From Azonexus sp. (GTDB taxonomy: Bacteria; Pseudomonadota; Gammaproteobacteria; Burkholderiales; Rhodocyclaceae): DNA of 64,000 nt. Made by a program: the position numbers and the translations under genes. Numbering within the stretch: position 1 is the first letter of the stretch; every line of letters begins with the position of its first letter. The DNA lies in NCBI RefSeq assembly GCF_023150235.1, contig NZ_JAKLLH010000008.1, positions 56,210 to 120,209 of the forward strand. The letters run 5' to 3'. Under the pieces are notes generated by a model. The model was not told the origin of the DNA. It searched no databases and worked only from the letters and a program-made list of their open reading frames with translations. Shown here piece by piece: positions 1 through 10,950 of the stretch.

Positions 1-462
1 CTGCGCGCCTTTGCCGACCTGCCCGAGCGCGAGGCGCAGCTGGTGATCGTCGGCGCCGACCGCAAGCTGAAGGCGATGCAGGCCGCCGCGCAAAAACTGG
101 GGCTGGGCGAGCGGGTGCTGTTCACCGGGCCGCTCAAGGATGTCCGCCCGTGGTACGGCGCCGCCGACGGCTTCGTCCTGCCGACGCTGTACGACCCCTG
201 TCCGAATGCGGCGCTGGAGGCCCTGGCCTGCGGCCTGCCGACGCTGACCAGCACCGGCTGCGGCGCGCAGGAGTGGATCCGCGACGGTGAAAACGGCCGC
301 GTCGTCGATGCCCTGGCGGTCGATGCGTTGAGTGCCGGACTCGCCGAACTGTGCGTCCTCGGCCAGCAGCCGGCGGCGCGGGCTGCGGCCCGCGCGGCGG
401 TTGCCGAACTGAGCCTGGGGGCGATGGCCGGGCGGCTGCTGGAGCTCTATCGCAGCCTGTGA
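1..462 (+). CDS. Glycosyltransferase family 4, C-terminal part (cut by window edge)
   Basis: The reading frame is open from base 1, so the start lies outside the window; 153 residues remain. What is visible is the C-terminal half of a GT-B glycosyltransferase. An IVGADRK strand is followed by VLFTGPLKDVRPWYGAAD and the acidic donor-binding segment DPCPNAALEALACGLP, the counterpart of the GT4 E-x7-E region. The acceptor cannot be read from this half. It sits 61 bp upstream of msbA and heads a long sugar-transferase run, so an LPS-core or O-antigen transferase role is inferred. WaaG-like enzymes are the nearest comparison I can make, but I do not assign that name. Confidence 0.85.
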   Translation: MRAFADLPEREAQLVIVGADRKLKAMQAAAQKLGLGERVLFTGPLKDVRPWYGAADGFVLPTLYDPCPNAALEALACGLPTLTSTGCGAQEWIRDGENGRVVDALAVDALSAGLAELCVLGQQPAARAAARAAVAELSLGAMAGRLLELYRSL

Positions 463-523
463 ATCCTCGCGGGTGGCAGGGCCATGCACGTATAATCGCG
501 CCTTTGCCCAGCGATCCGCGCCG

Positions 524-2289
<1,766 letters not shown>

Positions 2290-2293
<4 letters not shown>

Positions 2294-3285
2294 CGCCGCC
2301 GCTCGACTTCTCCGTACCGCCGCGCCGGATTCTGGCCATCGTCGTCACCCGCATCGGCGACACCCTGCTGTGCACGCCGGCGCTGCGCGCGCTCAAGGCG
2401 CGCTGGCCGGAGGCCGAGCTGAGCGTCTGGGCGCACCCGAAACGGCTGGAAGTGCTGGCCGGGCTGCCTTTCATCGACCGCCTGCAAGGCTACGACTGGC
2501 GGCGCAAGCTGGGTTCGCGGCTGTGCGGCCGGCAATACGATCTGGCGCTGGTCTTTTCCGACGAAGGCGAACAGATCGCTTGCGCCCGCCGCGTCGCGTC
2601 GCAGGTGCTGGCTTTCGCCGGCAAGGCGGATGCCGCGCCGGGGCTGACCCTGGTCGAACAGCCGGCAGCGCACGCGGTGGAAGCGCGTCTGGCCCTGCTC
2701 GCACCGCTCGGCATCGACCGTGCCGAGCAGCGCCTGGCGTACCAGGTCAGTGCCGCCGAGGCGGCCTGGGCCGAGCAGCGGCTGGCCGGCGGCGGGCGGC
2801 CGCTGATTGCGCTGCAATTGCACAGCTTTCCGACCAAGGCGCACCGCGACTGGCCGTTCGAGCATTTCGCGCAACTGGTCGAGGGCCTGCGGGCGGTCTA
2901 TCCGCAAGCCGCTTTCGTGGTCACCGGCGACGCGCTGGCGCGCGAATCGGCGGCCCGTCTGCGCCAGCGCTGCGGCGACTGCGTCAGCAGCCTGGCCGGC
3001 GAGTTGAGTCTGCGCCAGACGGCGGCGGTGTTGGCGGCGGTCGATCTTTACGTCGGCGTCGATACCGGGCCGACGCACCTGGCCGGCGCGGTTGGCGCGC
3101 CGATGGTGGCGCTCTACCATGCCGCCTATCCCGGCCGTAACCTGTCCCCGCGCCAGCATCCGCTGGGCCGTTTCATCGAACATCCGCTGACCGGCAGCCC
3201 CCAGGCGCGCCACGCCGACATGGCCGAGATCCCGGTTGCGCCGGTGCTGCAGGCCGCCTGCGAACTCCTGGAGCGCCGCGCGTGA
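2290..3285 (+). CDS. GT9 heptosyltransferase-family LPS core enzyme
   Basis: This 331-residue glycosyltransferase family 9 protein resembles WaaF/WaaC/WaaQ. These enzymes transfer ADP-activated heptose to the inner LPS core on the cytoplasmic face. Seen in the sequence: the N-terminal ILAIVVTRIGDTLLCTPALR segment, a second Rossmann half with LIALQLHSFPTKAHRDWP, and the C-terminal donor-site motif VGVDTGPTHLAGAVGAPMVA. The start overlaps the msbA stop by 4 bp, and the stop overlaps the next gene by 4 bp, so translational coupling is likely. Which heptose it adds cannot be decided without phylogeny; a second GT9 gene lies at 10951. Confidence 0.88.
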
Positions 3286-4406
3286 GCGAACGTAAATTGC
3301 ACATCGTCCATACCGAATCGTCCTGCGGCTGGGGCGGCCAGGAAATCCGCGTCCTCAGCGAGATGCGCGGGATCCAGGAACGCGGCCACCGCGTCACCCT
3401 CGTCACGCCACCGGAGGCGCGGATCGCGACGGTCGCCCGCGACATGGGACTGACGGTGGTCACCCTGCCGATCACGCGCAAGCGGCTGCCGGCGCTGTGG
3501 GCGCTATGGCAGTGGCTGCGCCGCGAGAGCGCCGGCATCGACCTGCTCAATACCCACAGCTCGACCGACTCCTGGCTGACTGCGGTCGCCTGCCGACTGC
3601 TGCCCGGCGCACCGCCGATCGTGCGCACCCGCCACGTTTCGTCACCGGTCAGCCGCAATCGTCAGACACGCTGGCTCTACCAGCGCGCGGCGGCGCACCT
3701 GGTGGTCACCGGCGAAGCCTTGCGCACGCAGTTGCAGCGCGACAATGGTTTTGCCGCCGCGTCGATGACCTCGGTGCCGACCGGCATCGACCTGGCCCGC
3801 TTCGTCCGCCTTGATCCGGCGGCGCGGCCGGCACACGTCGCCGGGCTCGGCCTGCCACCCGGCCCTTACCTGGGCATCCTGGCAACGCTGCGCAACTGGA
3901 AGGGGCATGCCTACCTCTTCGACGCCTACGCCGAACTCGCCAGCGAGTTCCCCGACTGGCGCCTGCTGGTCGTCGGCGACGGGCCGCAGCGCCACAACCT
4001 GGAGCGCCGCGCCGGCGAACTGGGGCTGGCCGGGCGCATCCATTTCGTCGGCAACCGCGACGATGCCGAGCGCTGGTTCCAGGCGATGGACCTGTTCGTG
4101 CTGCCGTCCTACGGCGACGAGGGCGTGCCGCAGTCGATCATGCAGGCGATGGCCTGCGGCCTGCCGGTGGTCAGCACCCCGGTTGGCGCAATTGCCGAGG
4201 CGGTCGATGCCGACCGCAGCGGCCTGCTGGTCGCACCGCGCGATGCCGCCGCGCTGGCTGCCGCGCTGCGCCGGCTGATCGCCGACCCGGCGTTGCGTGC
4301 GGAGTTTTCTGCCGCCGGCTGGGAGAAGGCGCAGCGCCAGTTCGGTCTGGCCCGGATGGTGGACCGGATGGAAACCATTTTCCGCGCCCACGCGCGCCCG
4401 AGGTAA
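3282..4406 (+). CDS. Glycosyltransferase family 4
   Basis: This 374-residue GT-B enzyme has an N-terminal acceptor domain beginning LHIVHTESSCGWGGQEIRVL, a glycine-rich loop typical of GT4. The C-terminal donor domain carries LLVVGDGPQRHNLERRAGELGL and the EX7E-like segment in YGDEGVPQSIMQAMACGLPV. The start overlaps the upstream heptosyltransferase by 4 bp (GTGA). The stop is 7 bp before the asparagine-synthase gene. It probably adds a sugar to the LPS core or O-unit in the cytoplasm. Donor and linkage cannot be read from sequence. Related GT4 enzymes occur at 6335 and 7467, so this is one of a set of successive transferases. Confidence 0.9.
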   Translation: MSERKLHIVHTESSCGWGGQEIRVLSEMRGIQERGHRVTLVTPPEARIATVARDMGLTVVTLPITRKRLPALWALWQWLRRESAGIDLLNTHSSTDSWLTAVACRLLPGAPPIVRTRHVSSPVSRNRQTRWLYQRAAAHLVVTGEALRTQLQRDNGFAAASMTSVPTGIDLARFVRLDPAARPAHVAGLGLPPGPYLGILATLRNWKGHAYLFDAYAELASEFPDWRLLVVGDGPQRHNLERRAGELGLAGRIHFVGNRDDAERWFQAMDLFVLPSYGDEGVPQSIMQAMACGLPVVSTPVGAIAEAVDADRSGLLVAPRDAAALAAALRRLIADPALRAEFSAAGWEKAQRQFGLARMVDRMETIFRAHARPR

Positions 4407-4413
4407 GACGGCG

Positions 4414-6300
4414 ATGTGCGGGATCGGCGGTTTTTTCGGACAGGACCCCGGCGCAGCCGGCGGGATCGCCGCCGCGATGCTGGCGGCGCTGGCTGCGCGC
4501 GGCCCGGATGCGCGGCATGCGCGCTTTTTCACGGTCAACGGCAAAAATAGCGAAAATTCCGGCGCCCACGCGCTGCTGCACGCCCGGCTGTCGATCATCG
4601 ACCCGCGCCCGCTGGCTGATCAGCCGATGGCCAGCAGCGATGGCCGCTACTGGCTGTGCTACAACGGCGAGGTCTATGGCTGGGAAGGCGGGGCCGCCGC
4701 ATTGGCGCGCGCCGAACCCTTCCGCAGCCGTTCCGACAGCGAATACCTGCTGCGCGGCGTCGCCGCCTGGGGCGTCGAGGCCTTGTTGCCGAAGCTGACC
4801 GGGATGTTCGCCTTTGCCTTCGTCGATTGGCAGCGGCGCGAACTGGTGCTGGCGCGCGACCGCTACGGCAAGAAGCCGCTGCTGTGGTGGTGCGACGGCC
4901 GTTCCTTTGCCTTCTCGTCGCTGTTGCGCGGCTTGTTGCCGGCGCTGCCGGCGGCGGCCCGGCGCTTGTCGGCGGCCGGGCTCGACGCTTACCTGGCGCA
5001 CCGCTACATCCCGGCACCGCTGAGCTGCGTTGAAGGCGTGCACCGCCTGCCCGCCGGGCATCTGCTGCGCTGGCCGCTGGACGGCGGCGAGCCCCGTGTC
5101 GAGCGCTGGTATCGCCCGGAGGCTGCCGGCGAGTCAGCGCCCGGCGACTGGAAGGCGGCACTCGATCAAGCCATCGAGCGGCGCTGCGTCGCCGACCGGC
5201 CGGTCGGCCTGTTTCTCTCCGGCGGCATCGATTCGAGCGTGATCGCGACCCGGCTGGCGGCCCTCGGCCATCGCTTTGCCGCCTTCACCGCCGCTTTTCC
5301 GGAAACTCCGTTCGACGAGACCGCGCAGGCCGCCAGCCTGTGCCGGCGGCTCGGCCTGCAGCATCACGTGGTGCCGGTGCCGAGCAGCATTCGCGACGAC
5401 TTTCCGGCAATTGTCGCGGCCCTCGACGATCCCTTTGCCGACCCCTCGGCGATCCCGCTGTGGTATCTGGCGCAGGCGACCAGCCGCGAGGTCAAGGTGG
5501 TGCTCGGTGGTGACGGCGGCGACGAACTGCTGGCCGGCTACAAGCGTTACCGCAAGCATCTGCGCAACGCCTGGCGCGGCCGCCTGCACTGGCCCGGGCA
5601 GCCGGCGGCAACGCCGCAGCAGGGCAAGGCCCAGCGCTGGCGCGAGGAACTCGCCAGCCCCTGGGCCGATGCCTATCAACTGCGTTTTTCCGGAATGTCG
5701 CGCGGGCAGCGGCGCTTCCTGCAGCCGGGGCCGGACCTGCCGGCGCACTACTGGGCGCCGCCGCCGGTCTGGCCGACCGATCCGCTGCAGCAGCTGCTGG
5801 CCATCGACCGCGCCAACTACCTGCCCGAATACATCCTGCGCAAGGGCGACCTGACGACCATGGGTCATGGTCTGGAACTGCGTGCGCCGCTGCTCGACCA
5901 TCACTTCGTGCAGGCGGTCGAGGCGCTGGCGCCGGCGCAGCGTTTCACCCGGCCGCCCAAGCTGCTGCTCGCCGAGGTGCTGCCGCCGGACCTGGCGCAG
6001 ACCCTGTTTCACGGCAAGAAGCGCGGCTTCAACCCGCCGCTGCGCCACTGGCTGCAGCACGACCTGGCCGAGCGCTACCCCGGTCTGGGCGAGCGGCTGG
6101 CCGGGCTGAGCGACGGCCGTCTCGACCCGATGGCGGTGACGCGGATGCTCGAACTGTATCGCGGCGGGGCCGAGGATCTGGCCGAAAACGTGCTGCAGCT
6201 GCTGATCCTCGACGAGTCCTTGCAACAATTGCAGGCCGGCGGTTTGCGATGTTTCAATCGACACCCGGAGCCGGGTGAAACAGGCGGAGTATCTCCCTGA
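4414..6300 (+). CDS. asnB: Asparagine synthase-type glutamine amidotransferase in LPS cluster
   Basis: The 628-residue product starts MCGIGGFF, giving Cys2 as the N-terminal nucleophile of a class II glutamine amidotransferase. The N-terminal domain hydrolyses glutamine; the C-terminal synthetase domain has the PP-loop LFLSGGIDSSVIATRLAAL and GGDGGDELLAGYKRY. Longer frames upstream are ignored because processing exposes Cys2. The family makes asparagine or, in surface-polysaccharide loci, amidates sugar acids. Its position between glycosyltransferases favours the second role, by inference. Residues about 38-50 (FFTVNGKNSENSG) look like an extra segment before the conserved RLSIID strand and coincide with a copy of the dispersed CGGTCGACCG-type repeat. 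The C-terminal 30 residues are not obviously conserved. Confidence 0.9.
   Translation: MCGIGGFFGQDPGAAGGIAAAMLAALAARGPDARHARFFTVNGKNSENSGAHALLHARLSIIDPRPLADQPMASSDGRYWLCYNGEVYGWEGGAAALARAEPFRSRSDSEYLLRGVAAWGVEALLPKLTGMFAFAFVDWQRRELVLARDRYGKKPLLWWCDGRSFAFSSLLRGLLPALPAAARRLSAAGLDAYLAHRYIPAPLSCVEGVHRLPAGHLLRWPLDGGEPRVERWYRPEAAGESAPGDWKAALDQAIERRCVADRPVGLFLSGGIDSSVIATRLAALGHRFAAFTAAFPETPFDETAQAASLCRRLGLQHHVVPVPSSIRDDFPAIVAALDDPFADPSAIPLWYLAQATSREVKVVLGGDGGDELLAGYKRYRKHLRNAWRGRLHWPGQPAATPQQGKAQRWREELASPWADAYQLRFSGMSRGQRRFLQPGPDLPAHYWAPPPVWPTDPLQQLLAIDRANYLPEYILRKGDLTTMGHGLELRAPLLDHHFVQAVEALAPAQRFTRPPKLLLAEVLPPDLAQTLFHGKKRGFNPPLRHWLQHDLAERYPGLGERLAGLSDGRLDPMAVTRMLELYRGGAEDLAENVLQLLILDESLQQLQAGGLRCFNRHPEPGETGGVSP
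4525..4560 (+). repeat. Dispersed palindromic element, in-frame copy inside asnB
   Basis: The stretch TTTTTCACGGTCAACGGC followed by an A-rich tail with a GCG step (to 4560) matches the intergenic copies of this family at 36013 and 57464. It is read in frame as FTVNGKNSENS. The near-core CGGTCAACGG lies at 4532-4541. Confidence 0.7.
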
Positions 6301-6334
6301 AGCCAGGGGGTTTCCAGACGGGAACGGATTTCTG

Positions 6335-7453
6335 ATGAAAATTGCCCTTTTCGATGTGACCGTGACGGTCAGTTTCGGCGGCATCCAGACGGCGGTCTGG
6401 GAACTGGCGCGGGCGCTGCACGATGCCGGCCACCAGGTCAGCGTTTTTGGCGGCGACGGCAAGATCCGGCCCGACCTCGGCGGCCGCGAGATCGCGGTGC
6501 ATACCTTCGGCTTTACCCCGCGCGACCAGGTGCTCGACCTCGGTTCGCGTTTCCGCCGCATCTGGGAGCGCTGGAGTTTCGCCAGCCAGGCCTTGCCGAC
6601 GCTGGTTGCCGGCGATTTCGACTGGGTCATCCTGACCAAGCCTTTCGACTTTTTCCTGCCCTGGCGGCTGCCGGCCGGCAGCCGGACCCGCTTCTGCTTC
6701 ATGAGCGGCGGCACCGATTTCTTCCGTGGTGACCGCCGCCTCGGCCGCAAGGTCGACGCCTGGGTCGCCTGCAGTCATTTCAACGCCTGGCAGATTGCCC
6801 ACCATTACAAGCGCTTTCCGCAGGTGATGTTCAACGGCGTCGATGTCGCGGCCTTCTCGCCGGCGGCGCGCGCGCCCGACCTGCGCCAGCAGTTGGGCTT
6901 TGCCGCCGACGACGTGGTCTTCGCCTTCGCCGGCCGGCTGGTTGGCTGGAAAGGTCTGGCGGTCGCGATCAAGGCGCTGGCCGAGCCGGCGCTTGCGGGC
7001 TTGCCGGTCAAGCTGCTGCTGATCGGCGACGGCGATGCCCGCGCCGGGCTGGGCGAGCTGGCCGCCCGCCTCGGGGTCGCCGACCGGGTGGTCTTCCAGG
7101 CACCGGTGCCGCATCGCGAATTGCCGAAATACTACGCCGCCGCCGATGGCGGGGTCTTCCCCAGCATCGGCGACGAGGCTTTCGGGATCACCATCGCCGA
7201 GGCGATGGCCTGCGGCTTGCCGGTGGTCGCCAGCCACATCGGCGGGATTCCCGAAGTCGTTGGCAACGAAGGCGCCTGCGGCTTGTTGGCGCCGGCCGGA
7301 GATCCGGCGGGTTTTGCGGCGGCGATGGCCGGCCTGGCTGCCGAGACCAGCTACCGGCAGCGCCTCGGCGCCGCTGCTGCCGCACGCATCCGTGAACAAT
7401 TCACCTGGACGCTGGCGGCGCAGCGTTTGCTGCGCGCGCTGGCGAGCGCCTGA
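6335..7453 (+). CDS. Glycosyltransferase family 4
   Basis: The product has 372 residues, beginning MKIALFDVTVTVSFGGIQTA with the GT4 glycine loop. The donor domain starts near DDVVFAFAGRLVGWKGL and holds LLIGDGDARAGLGELAARLG and the catalytic-region segment DEAFGITIAEAMACGLPVVA. The frame is open 20 codons further up, but that would overlap the asnB end and is unlike the family N-terminus, so ATG 6335 is used; the gap to asnB is then 34 bp. It probably adds a hexose or similar residue during LPS core or O-antigen assembly in the cytoplasm. The specific donor is unknown. Confidence 0.9.
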   Translation: MKIALFDVTVTVSFGGIQTAVWELARALHDAGHQVSVFGGDGKIRPDLGGREIAVHTFGFTPRDQVLDLGSRFRRIWERWSFASQALPTLVAGDFDWVILTKPFDFFLPWRLPAGSRTRFCFMSGGTDFFRGDRRLGRKVDAWVACSHFNAWQIAHHYKRFPQVMFNGVDVAAFSPAARAPDLRQQLGFAADDVVFAFAGRLVGWKGLAVAIKALAEPALAGLPVKLLLIGDGDARAGLGELAARLGVADRVVFQAPVPHRELPKYYAAADGGVFPSIGDEAFGITIAEAMACGLPVVASHIGGIPEVVGNEGACGLLAPAGDPAGFAAAMAGLAAETSYRQRLGAAAAARIREQFTWTLAAQRLLRALASA

Positions 7454-7466
7454 TCGAAAGGCCTGC

Positions 7467-8645
7467 ATGCACCTGCTCTATATCGATCCGCATCCGGTGC
7501 CCGATGTCTGCCCCGAGGCGATGCAGATTCTGCAAACCGTCGATGCGCTGGCCGAGGTCGGCTGCCGGGTGACCTTGGCGACGCCGGCCCCGGCTGCCGG
7601 GCGGCGCTGTGAAGAGGTGCTCGGGCGGCCGCTGCATGCGAACGTCGAATGCGTGCACTTGAAGGACTTGCGCGCCCACCGCTGGTTGCCGATCCGCTCC
7701 GGCAAGTTTTTCTACCGCGCCGCCGCGCGTTTCGTCGCGGCCACGCCGGCCGACGGTGTGCTGGTGCGCAACCTGAAGCTGGCAGAAGCCCTGTTCGCCC
7801 TGCCACAGCGGCCGCCGCTGGTGTTCGAGACGCACGAGGTGTTTGCCCGTACTTACGCCGAGGACCATCCGGTGCCGGGCTGGCGCGAACGGCGCAAGCT
7901 GGCCGCCTTGCGCCGTCGTGAGGGCGGGGTTTACGCGCACAGCGACGGGATCGCCGCGCTGACGCCGTGGCTGCTCGACGATCTGCGCGCCGAATACGGT
8001 GTTGCAACGCCGGGGGTGGTGGTGCCGGACGGTGTCGATCTGTCGCTGGCAGCGACCGTGACCCATAAGCCGGCGTGGAGCGAACCGCCGGTGCTGCTCT
8101 ACCTCGGCAGCCTGCATCCGTGGAAAGGACTGGACCGCCTGCTGGCCGCGTTGCCGCAGGTCGCCGGGGCCGAACTTCACATCGCCGGCGGGCCGGAAGC
8201 GCGGATCGCCGAACTGCGCGCGCAGGCCGCCGCGTTGGGTATCGCCGACCGTCTGCGCTTCCTCGGCAGCGTGCCGCCGGGGCAACGCTTCCAGACCATC
8301 GCCGACGCCGATATCTGCCTGCTGCCTCTGTCGGATACCTCAATCGGTAGCCGCTACACCTCGCCGCTGAAGCTGTTCGAATACATGGCGGTTGGCAAGC
8401 CGATTGTCGCCGCCGACGTGCCGGCGCTGCAGCTGGTCCTGCGCGACGGCGAAGATGGCCTGCTCGCAGCCGTCGACGACCCGGCGGCGCTGGCTCGCCA
8501 GATCAACCGCCTGCTCGCCGACCGAGGCCTGGCGGCCCGCCTGGGGGCGGCGGCGCAAGCGCGTGCCGGTACCTATAGCTGGCCGGCGCGGGCGATGTTG
8601 CTGCGCGACCTCTTCGCCCGCTTGGCGACGGAGCGGGGGCAATGA
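7467..8645 (+). CDS. Glycosyltransferase family 4
   Basis: The product has 392 residues starting MHLLYIDPHPVPDVCPEAMQ. An AAAGG Shine-Dalgarno lies about 8 nt before ATG 7467. The N-terminal domain has the 'FETHEVFA' segment common to GT4 enzymes. The C-terminal domain shows LLYLGSLHPWKGLDRLL and SPLKLFEYMAVGKPIVAADV, where FEYMA replaces the usual EAMA acidic motif. It is 13 bp downstream of the previous GT4 gene and overlaps the O-antigen ligase start by 4 bp (ATGA). It is inferred to act late in core or O-unit assembly. Substrate unassigned. Confidence 0.9.
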   Translation: MHLLYIDPHPVPDVCPEAMQILQTVDALAEVGCRVTLATPAPAAGRRCEEVLGRPLHANVECVHLKDLRAHRWLPIRSGKFFYRAAARFVAATPADGVLVRNLKLAEALFALPQRPPLVFETHEVFARTYAEDHPVPGWRERRKLAALRRREGGVYAHSDGIAALTPWLLDDLRAEYGVATPGVVVPDGVDLSLAATVTHKPAWSEPPVLLYLGSLHPWKGLDRLLAALPQVAGAELHIAGGPEARIAELRAQAAALGIADRLRFLGSVPPGQRFQTIADADICLLPLSDTSIGSRYTSPLKLFEYMAVGKPIVAADVPALQLVLRDGEDGLLAAVDDPAALARQINRLLADRGLAARLGAAAQARAGTYSWPARAMLLRDLFARLATERGQ

Positions 8646-9856
8646 ACCTCGCCGCCTGCTTCTGGCCCTTGGCCGCCGGCAGCCTGCTGCTGCTGGCGTT
8701 GCCGCTGGAAGGCATGGCGGCGCTGCGCAACCTGGCTTTGCTGCTGTGCTGCAGCGCGCTCGGCTTGAGCCTCTGGCGGCGCTGGGCGGCGAGCGGCCTG
8801 CGGCCGCCGCTGTACCTGCCGCTGTGGCCGTACTGGCTGGCCTACGCGGCGCTGGCCGGGGTCGGCCTGTGGTGGGCGGTCGATCCGGCCTACAGCTGGA
8901 AGGAAATGCGCCTCGAAATCCTGTTCGCCGCGCTGTATTTCTGGCTCGGGGCCAACCTCGTCCGCGCCGGCGACGACCGCTGGCTGCTGAGCACGCTGTG
9001 TGGCGGCAATCTGCTGCTGGTGGCCTACACCTTGAGCGTGTGGATCGCCGGCGGGGCAACCAAGGACGGGCTGATCGGCACCTATCACACCGGGGTCGGC
9101 AATTTCAGCACCTACCTGGTCACTGTTCTTCCCTTCCTCGCCTGGACGGCGCTGCGCGCCTGGCAGCAGCGCGAACCCGCGCGCTGGCTGCTGCCCGGGC
9201 TGCTGCTCGCCAACCTGCTGGCGATCTACGTCACCGCCAACCGTCAGGCGATTGTCGCGGTGGCCGTCGAGTTGCTGGTCGTGCTGGCCTTCTTCGCGCC
9301 CCGCCTGCGTCAGCCACGGCACTGGCTGCCGGTGCTGGTCGTGCTGGCGGCCCTGGCCGGCGTGTTTCAGCAGCAGATGAGCAAGCGCCTGGGCGACGAC
9401 GCCGGTGGCGGGATTGTCGCCGCGCTGGAGCGCGACGGGCGCCTGCCGATCTGGAAATTCGCCGTCGGCGAAGCGCTCAAGCACCCTGGCTACGGCGGCG
9501 GCATGGGTCGCGAAAGCCTGATCCGCCAGTACCCGGAGCATCCGCTGACCCAGGGCGTTTTCGTCCATGCGCACAACATGCTGGTCAATCGCCTGCTGCA
9601 ACTCGGGGTGCCGGGCCTGTTCGCCTTCGTCGCGTTGTTTGCCGCGCTGGCCTGGGCTTTATGGCGGCAGCGCCGGGCCGGGCCGCTGGCCCGCCAGGCG
9701 GCGCTGGTCGGCCTGGCGATCTGCGCCGGGGTCTGGGCCAAGAACATGACCGACGATTTCTTCGTGCGCGAGCAGGCCTACCTGTTCTGGTTCCTGGCCG
9801 GCACCCTGCTCGCGTTGCAGCGAGAGGCCGGGGCGTCGGCACCGCCTCAGTCCTGA
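8642..9856 (+). CDS. waaL: O-antigen ligase (WaaL-like) / Wzy_C-domain membrane protein
   Basis: This 404-residue polytopic inner-membrane protein has about ten to twelve hydrophobic segments. It carries the Wzy_C features: a periplasmic loop with GTYHTGVGNFSTYL, then TANRQAIVAVAVELL, and the late FVHAHNMLVNRLLQLGVPGL segment whose histidine is typical of ligases. WaaL moves undecaprenyl-linked O-antigen onto lipid A-core at the periplasmic face. Wzy polymerases share the fold, so ligase versus polymerase is not settled by sequence alone. No separate wzx/wzy is in the window. The start overlaps the upstream GT4 gene by 4 bp. The stop overlaps the 3' end of the convergent epimerase gene by 10 bp. 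Confidence 0.8.
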   Translation: MNLAACFWPLAAGSLLLLALPLEGMAALRNLALLLCCSALGLSLWRRWAASGLRPPLYLPLWPYWLAYAALAGVGLWWAVDPAYSWKEMRLEILFAALYFWLGANLVRAGDDRWLLSTLCGGNLLLVAYTLSVWIAGGATKDGLIGTYHTGVGNFSTYLVTVLPFLAWTALRAWQQREPARWLLPGLLLANLLAIYVTANRQAIVAVAVELLVVLAFFAPRLRQPRHWLPVLVVLAALAGVFQQQMSKRLGDDAGGGIVAALERDGRLPIWKFAVGEALKHPGYGGGMGRESLIRQYPEHPLTQGVFVHAHNMLVNRLLQLGVPGLFAFVALFAALAWALWRQRRAGPLARQAALVGLAICAGVWAKNMTDDFFVREQAYLFWFLAGTLLALQREAGASAPPQS

Positions 9857-10860
9857 ACGCGGTCGGTGCGATAGGCAGCCGCCGTGCGGCGCAGGCCTTC
9901 GTCGACCCCAACCGGCGGCGTCCAGCCGAGTAGTTCTCGGTTTTTCCCGATGTCGACGGCGAGCGAGCCGAGCAGGCGATCTGTCATCCCCGAGCGTCCG
10001 AGCAGTCTTGCCGCAAAGCTGAGCCACGCCGGCGGGCAGGGCAGCAGGCGAGCCGGGCGGCCGAGCCCGGCGGCGAGCCCGCGCAGGAGTTGCGGCGTAC
10101 TCAGGTCGGCGCCGTCGCTGACCAGGAAAGTCTGGTTCGCGGCGGCTGGATGACGGCAGCAGAGGGCGATGAAATCGACCAGGTTGTCGATGAAAACCAG
10201 GCTGCGGCGGTTGTCGACCGTGGCTAAAGGCAAGGGTAGCCCGTGCTCCAGCGCGCGCAGCAGGGCGCGGAAGTTGGCCTTGACGCCGGGGCCGTAGACC
10301 AGCGGCGGGCGCACGATCACCACTTCCAGCCCGGTTGCCGCCGCCAGTTCGCGCAAACCCTGTTCGGCTTCGTGCTTGGAGATCCCGTAAGGGTCGAGTG
10401 CTTGCGCCGGGTCGTCGGCGCGGAAGCGCTGTTCGCCACGGGTGGCTTCGCCATTGACCTTGAGCGTGCTGACGAAGACGAAGCGGCGGACGCCGGCGGC
10501 CACCGCCTGTTGCGCCAGGCGCAGGGTCGCATCGCGGTTGGCGGCACGGAACGCCTGCTGCGGGTCGGCGGCGGTCTCCTGCATCACATGCACCCGCGCC
10601 GCGCAGTGGATGACGCAAGCGACGCCGTCCAGGGCCGCCGCCCAGCCGGCCTCGTGCTGCAGGTCGAGGCCGCTGCAGATGGCTCCCGGCAGGCTTGCCG
10701 GGGCGTGGGTCCGAACGGCACAGCGCAGTTGCCAGTGCGGGTCGGCCGCCAGATGTCGGGCCAGGGCCTGGCCGACGAAGCCGGTGGCGCCGGTGAGCAG
10801 CACGGTGGTAGGTGCGGCAGTGGCAGGGGAAAGAGGTGGGGCGGATGAGGGCGCGGGCAT
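9847..10860 (-). CDS. NAD-dependent nucleotide-sugar epimerase/dehydratase (WbpV/GalE-like)
   Basis: This 337-residue extended short-chain dehydrogenase begins with a proline-rich leader, then the NAD-binding loop TVLLTGATGFVGQALARHL. The catalytic pair is YGISK, preceded by FVFVSTLKVNGEATRGEQRF; a VNGE segment after the serine/threonine strand recalls WbpV-type UDP-sugar epimerases. It probably supplies an epimerised UDP-sugar to the neighbouring transferases. ATG 10860 is chosen; an in-frame ATG at 10890 would add ten residues. It is convergent with the O-antigen ligase (10-bp overlap) and divergent from the heptosyltransferase at 10951, leaving 90 bp for both promoters. Substrate specificity is inferred only. 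Confidence 0.85.
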   Translation of the reverse strand: MPAPSSAPPLSPATAAPTTVLLTGATGFVGQALARHLAADPHWQLRCAVRTHAPASLPGAICSGLDLQHEAGWAAALDGVACVIHCAARVHVMQETAADPQQAFRAANRDATLRLAQQAVAAGVRRFVFVSTLKVNGEATRGEQRFRADDPAQALDPYGISKHEAEQGLRELAAATGLEVVIVRPPLVYGPGVKANFRALLRALEHGLPLPLATVDNRRSLVFIDNLVDFIALCCRHPAAANQTFLVSDGADLSTPQLLRGLAAGLGRPARLLPCPPAWLSFAARLLGRSGMTDRLLGSLAVDIGKNRELLGWTPPVGVDEGLRRTAAAYRTDRVQD

Positions 10861-10889
10861 CGGCAAGGACGAAAAAAAGTGCGGCCGCA

Positions 10890-10919
10890 TTGTATCGCGC
10901 CCCGCATCCCGCCTAGAAT
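10890..10919 (+). promoter_or_regulatory. Candidate sigma-70 promoter for heptosyltransferase gene
   Basis: TTGTAT at 10890-10895 and TAGAAT at 10914-10919 are separated by 18 bp. They lie in the 90-bp divergent gap, with the -10 element 31 bp upstream of ATG 10951. Confidence 0.45.
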
Positions 10920-10950
10920 TGCCTTTTTTTGCCGGCGGCATTGCAAAGCG

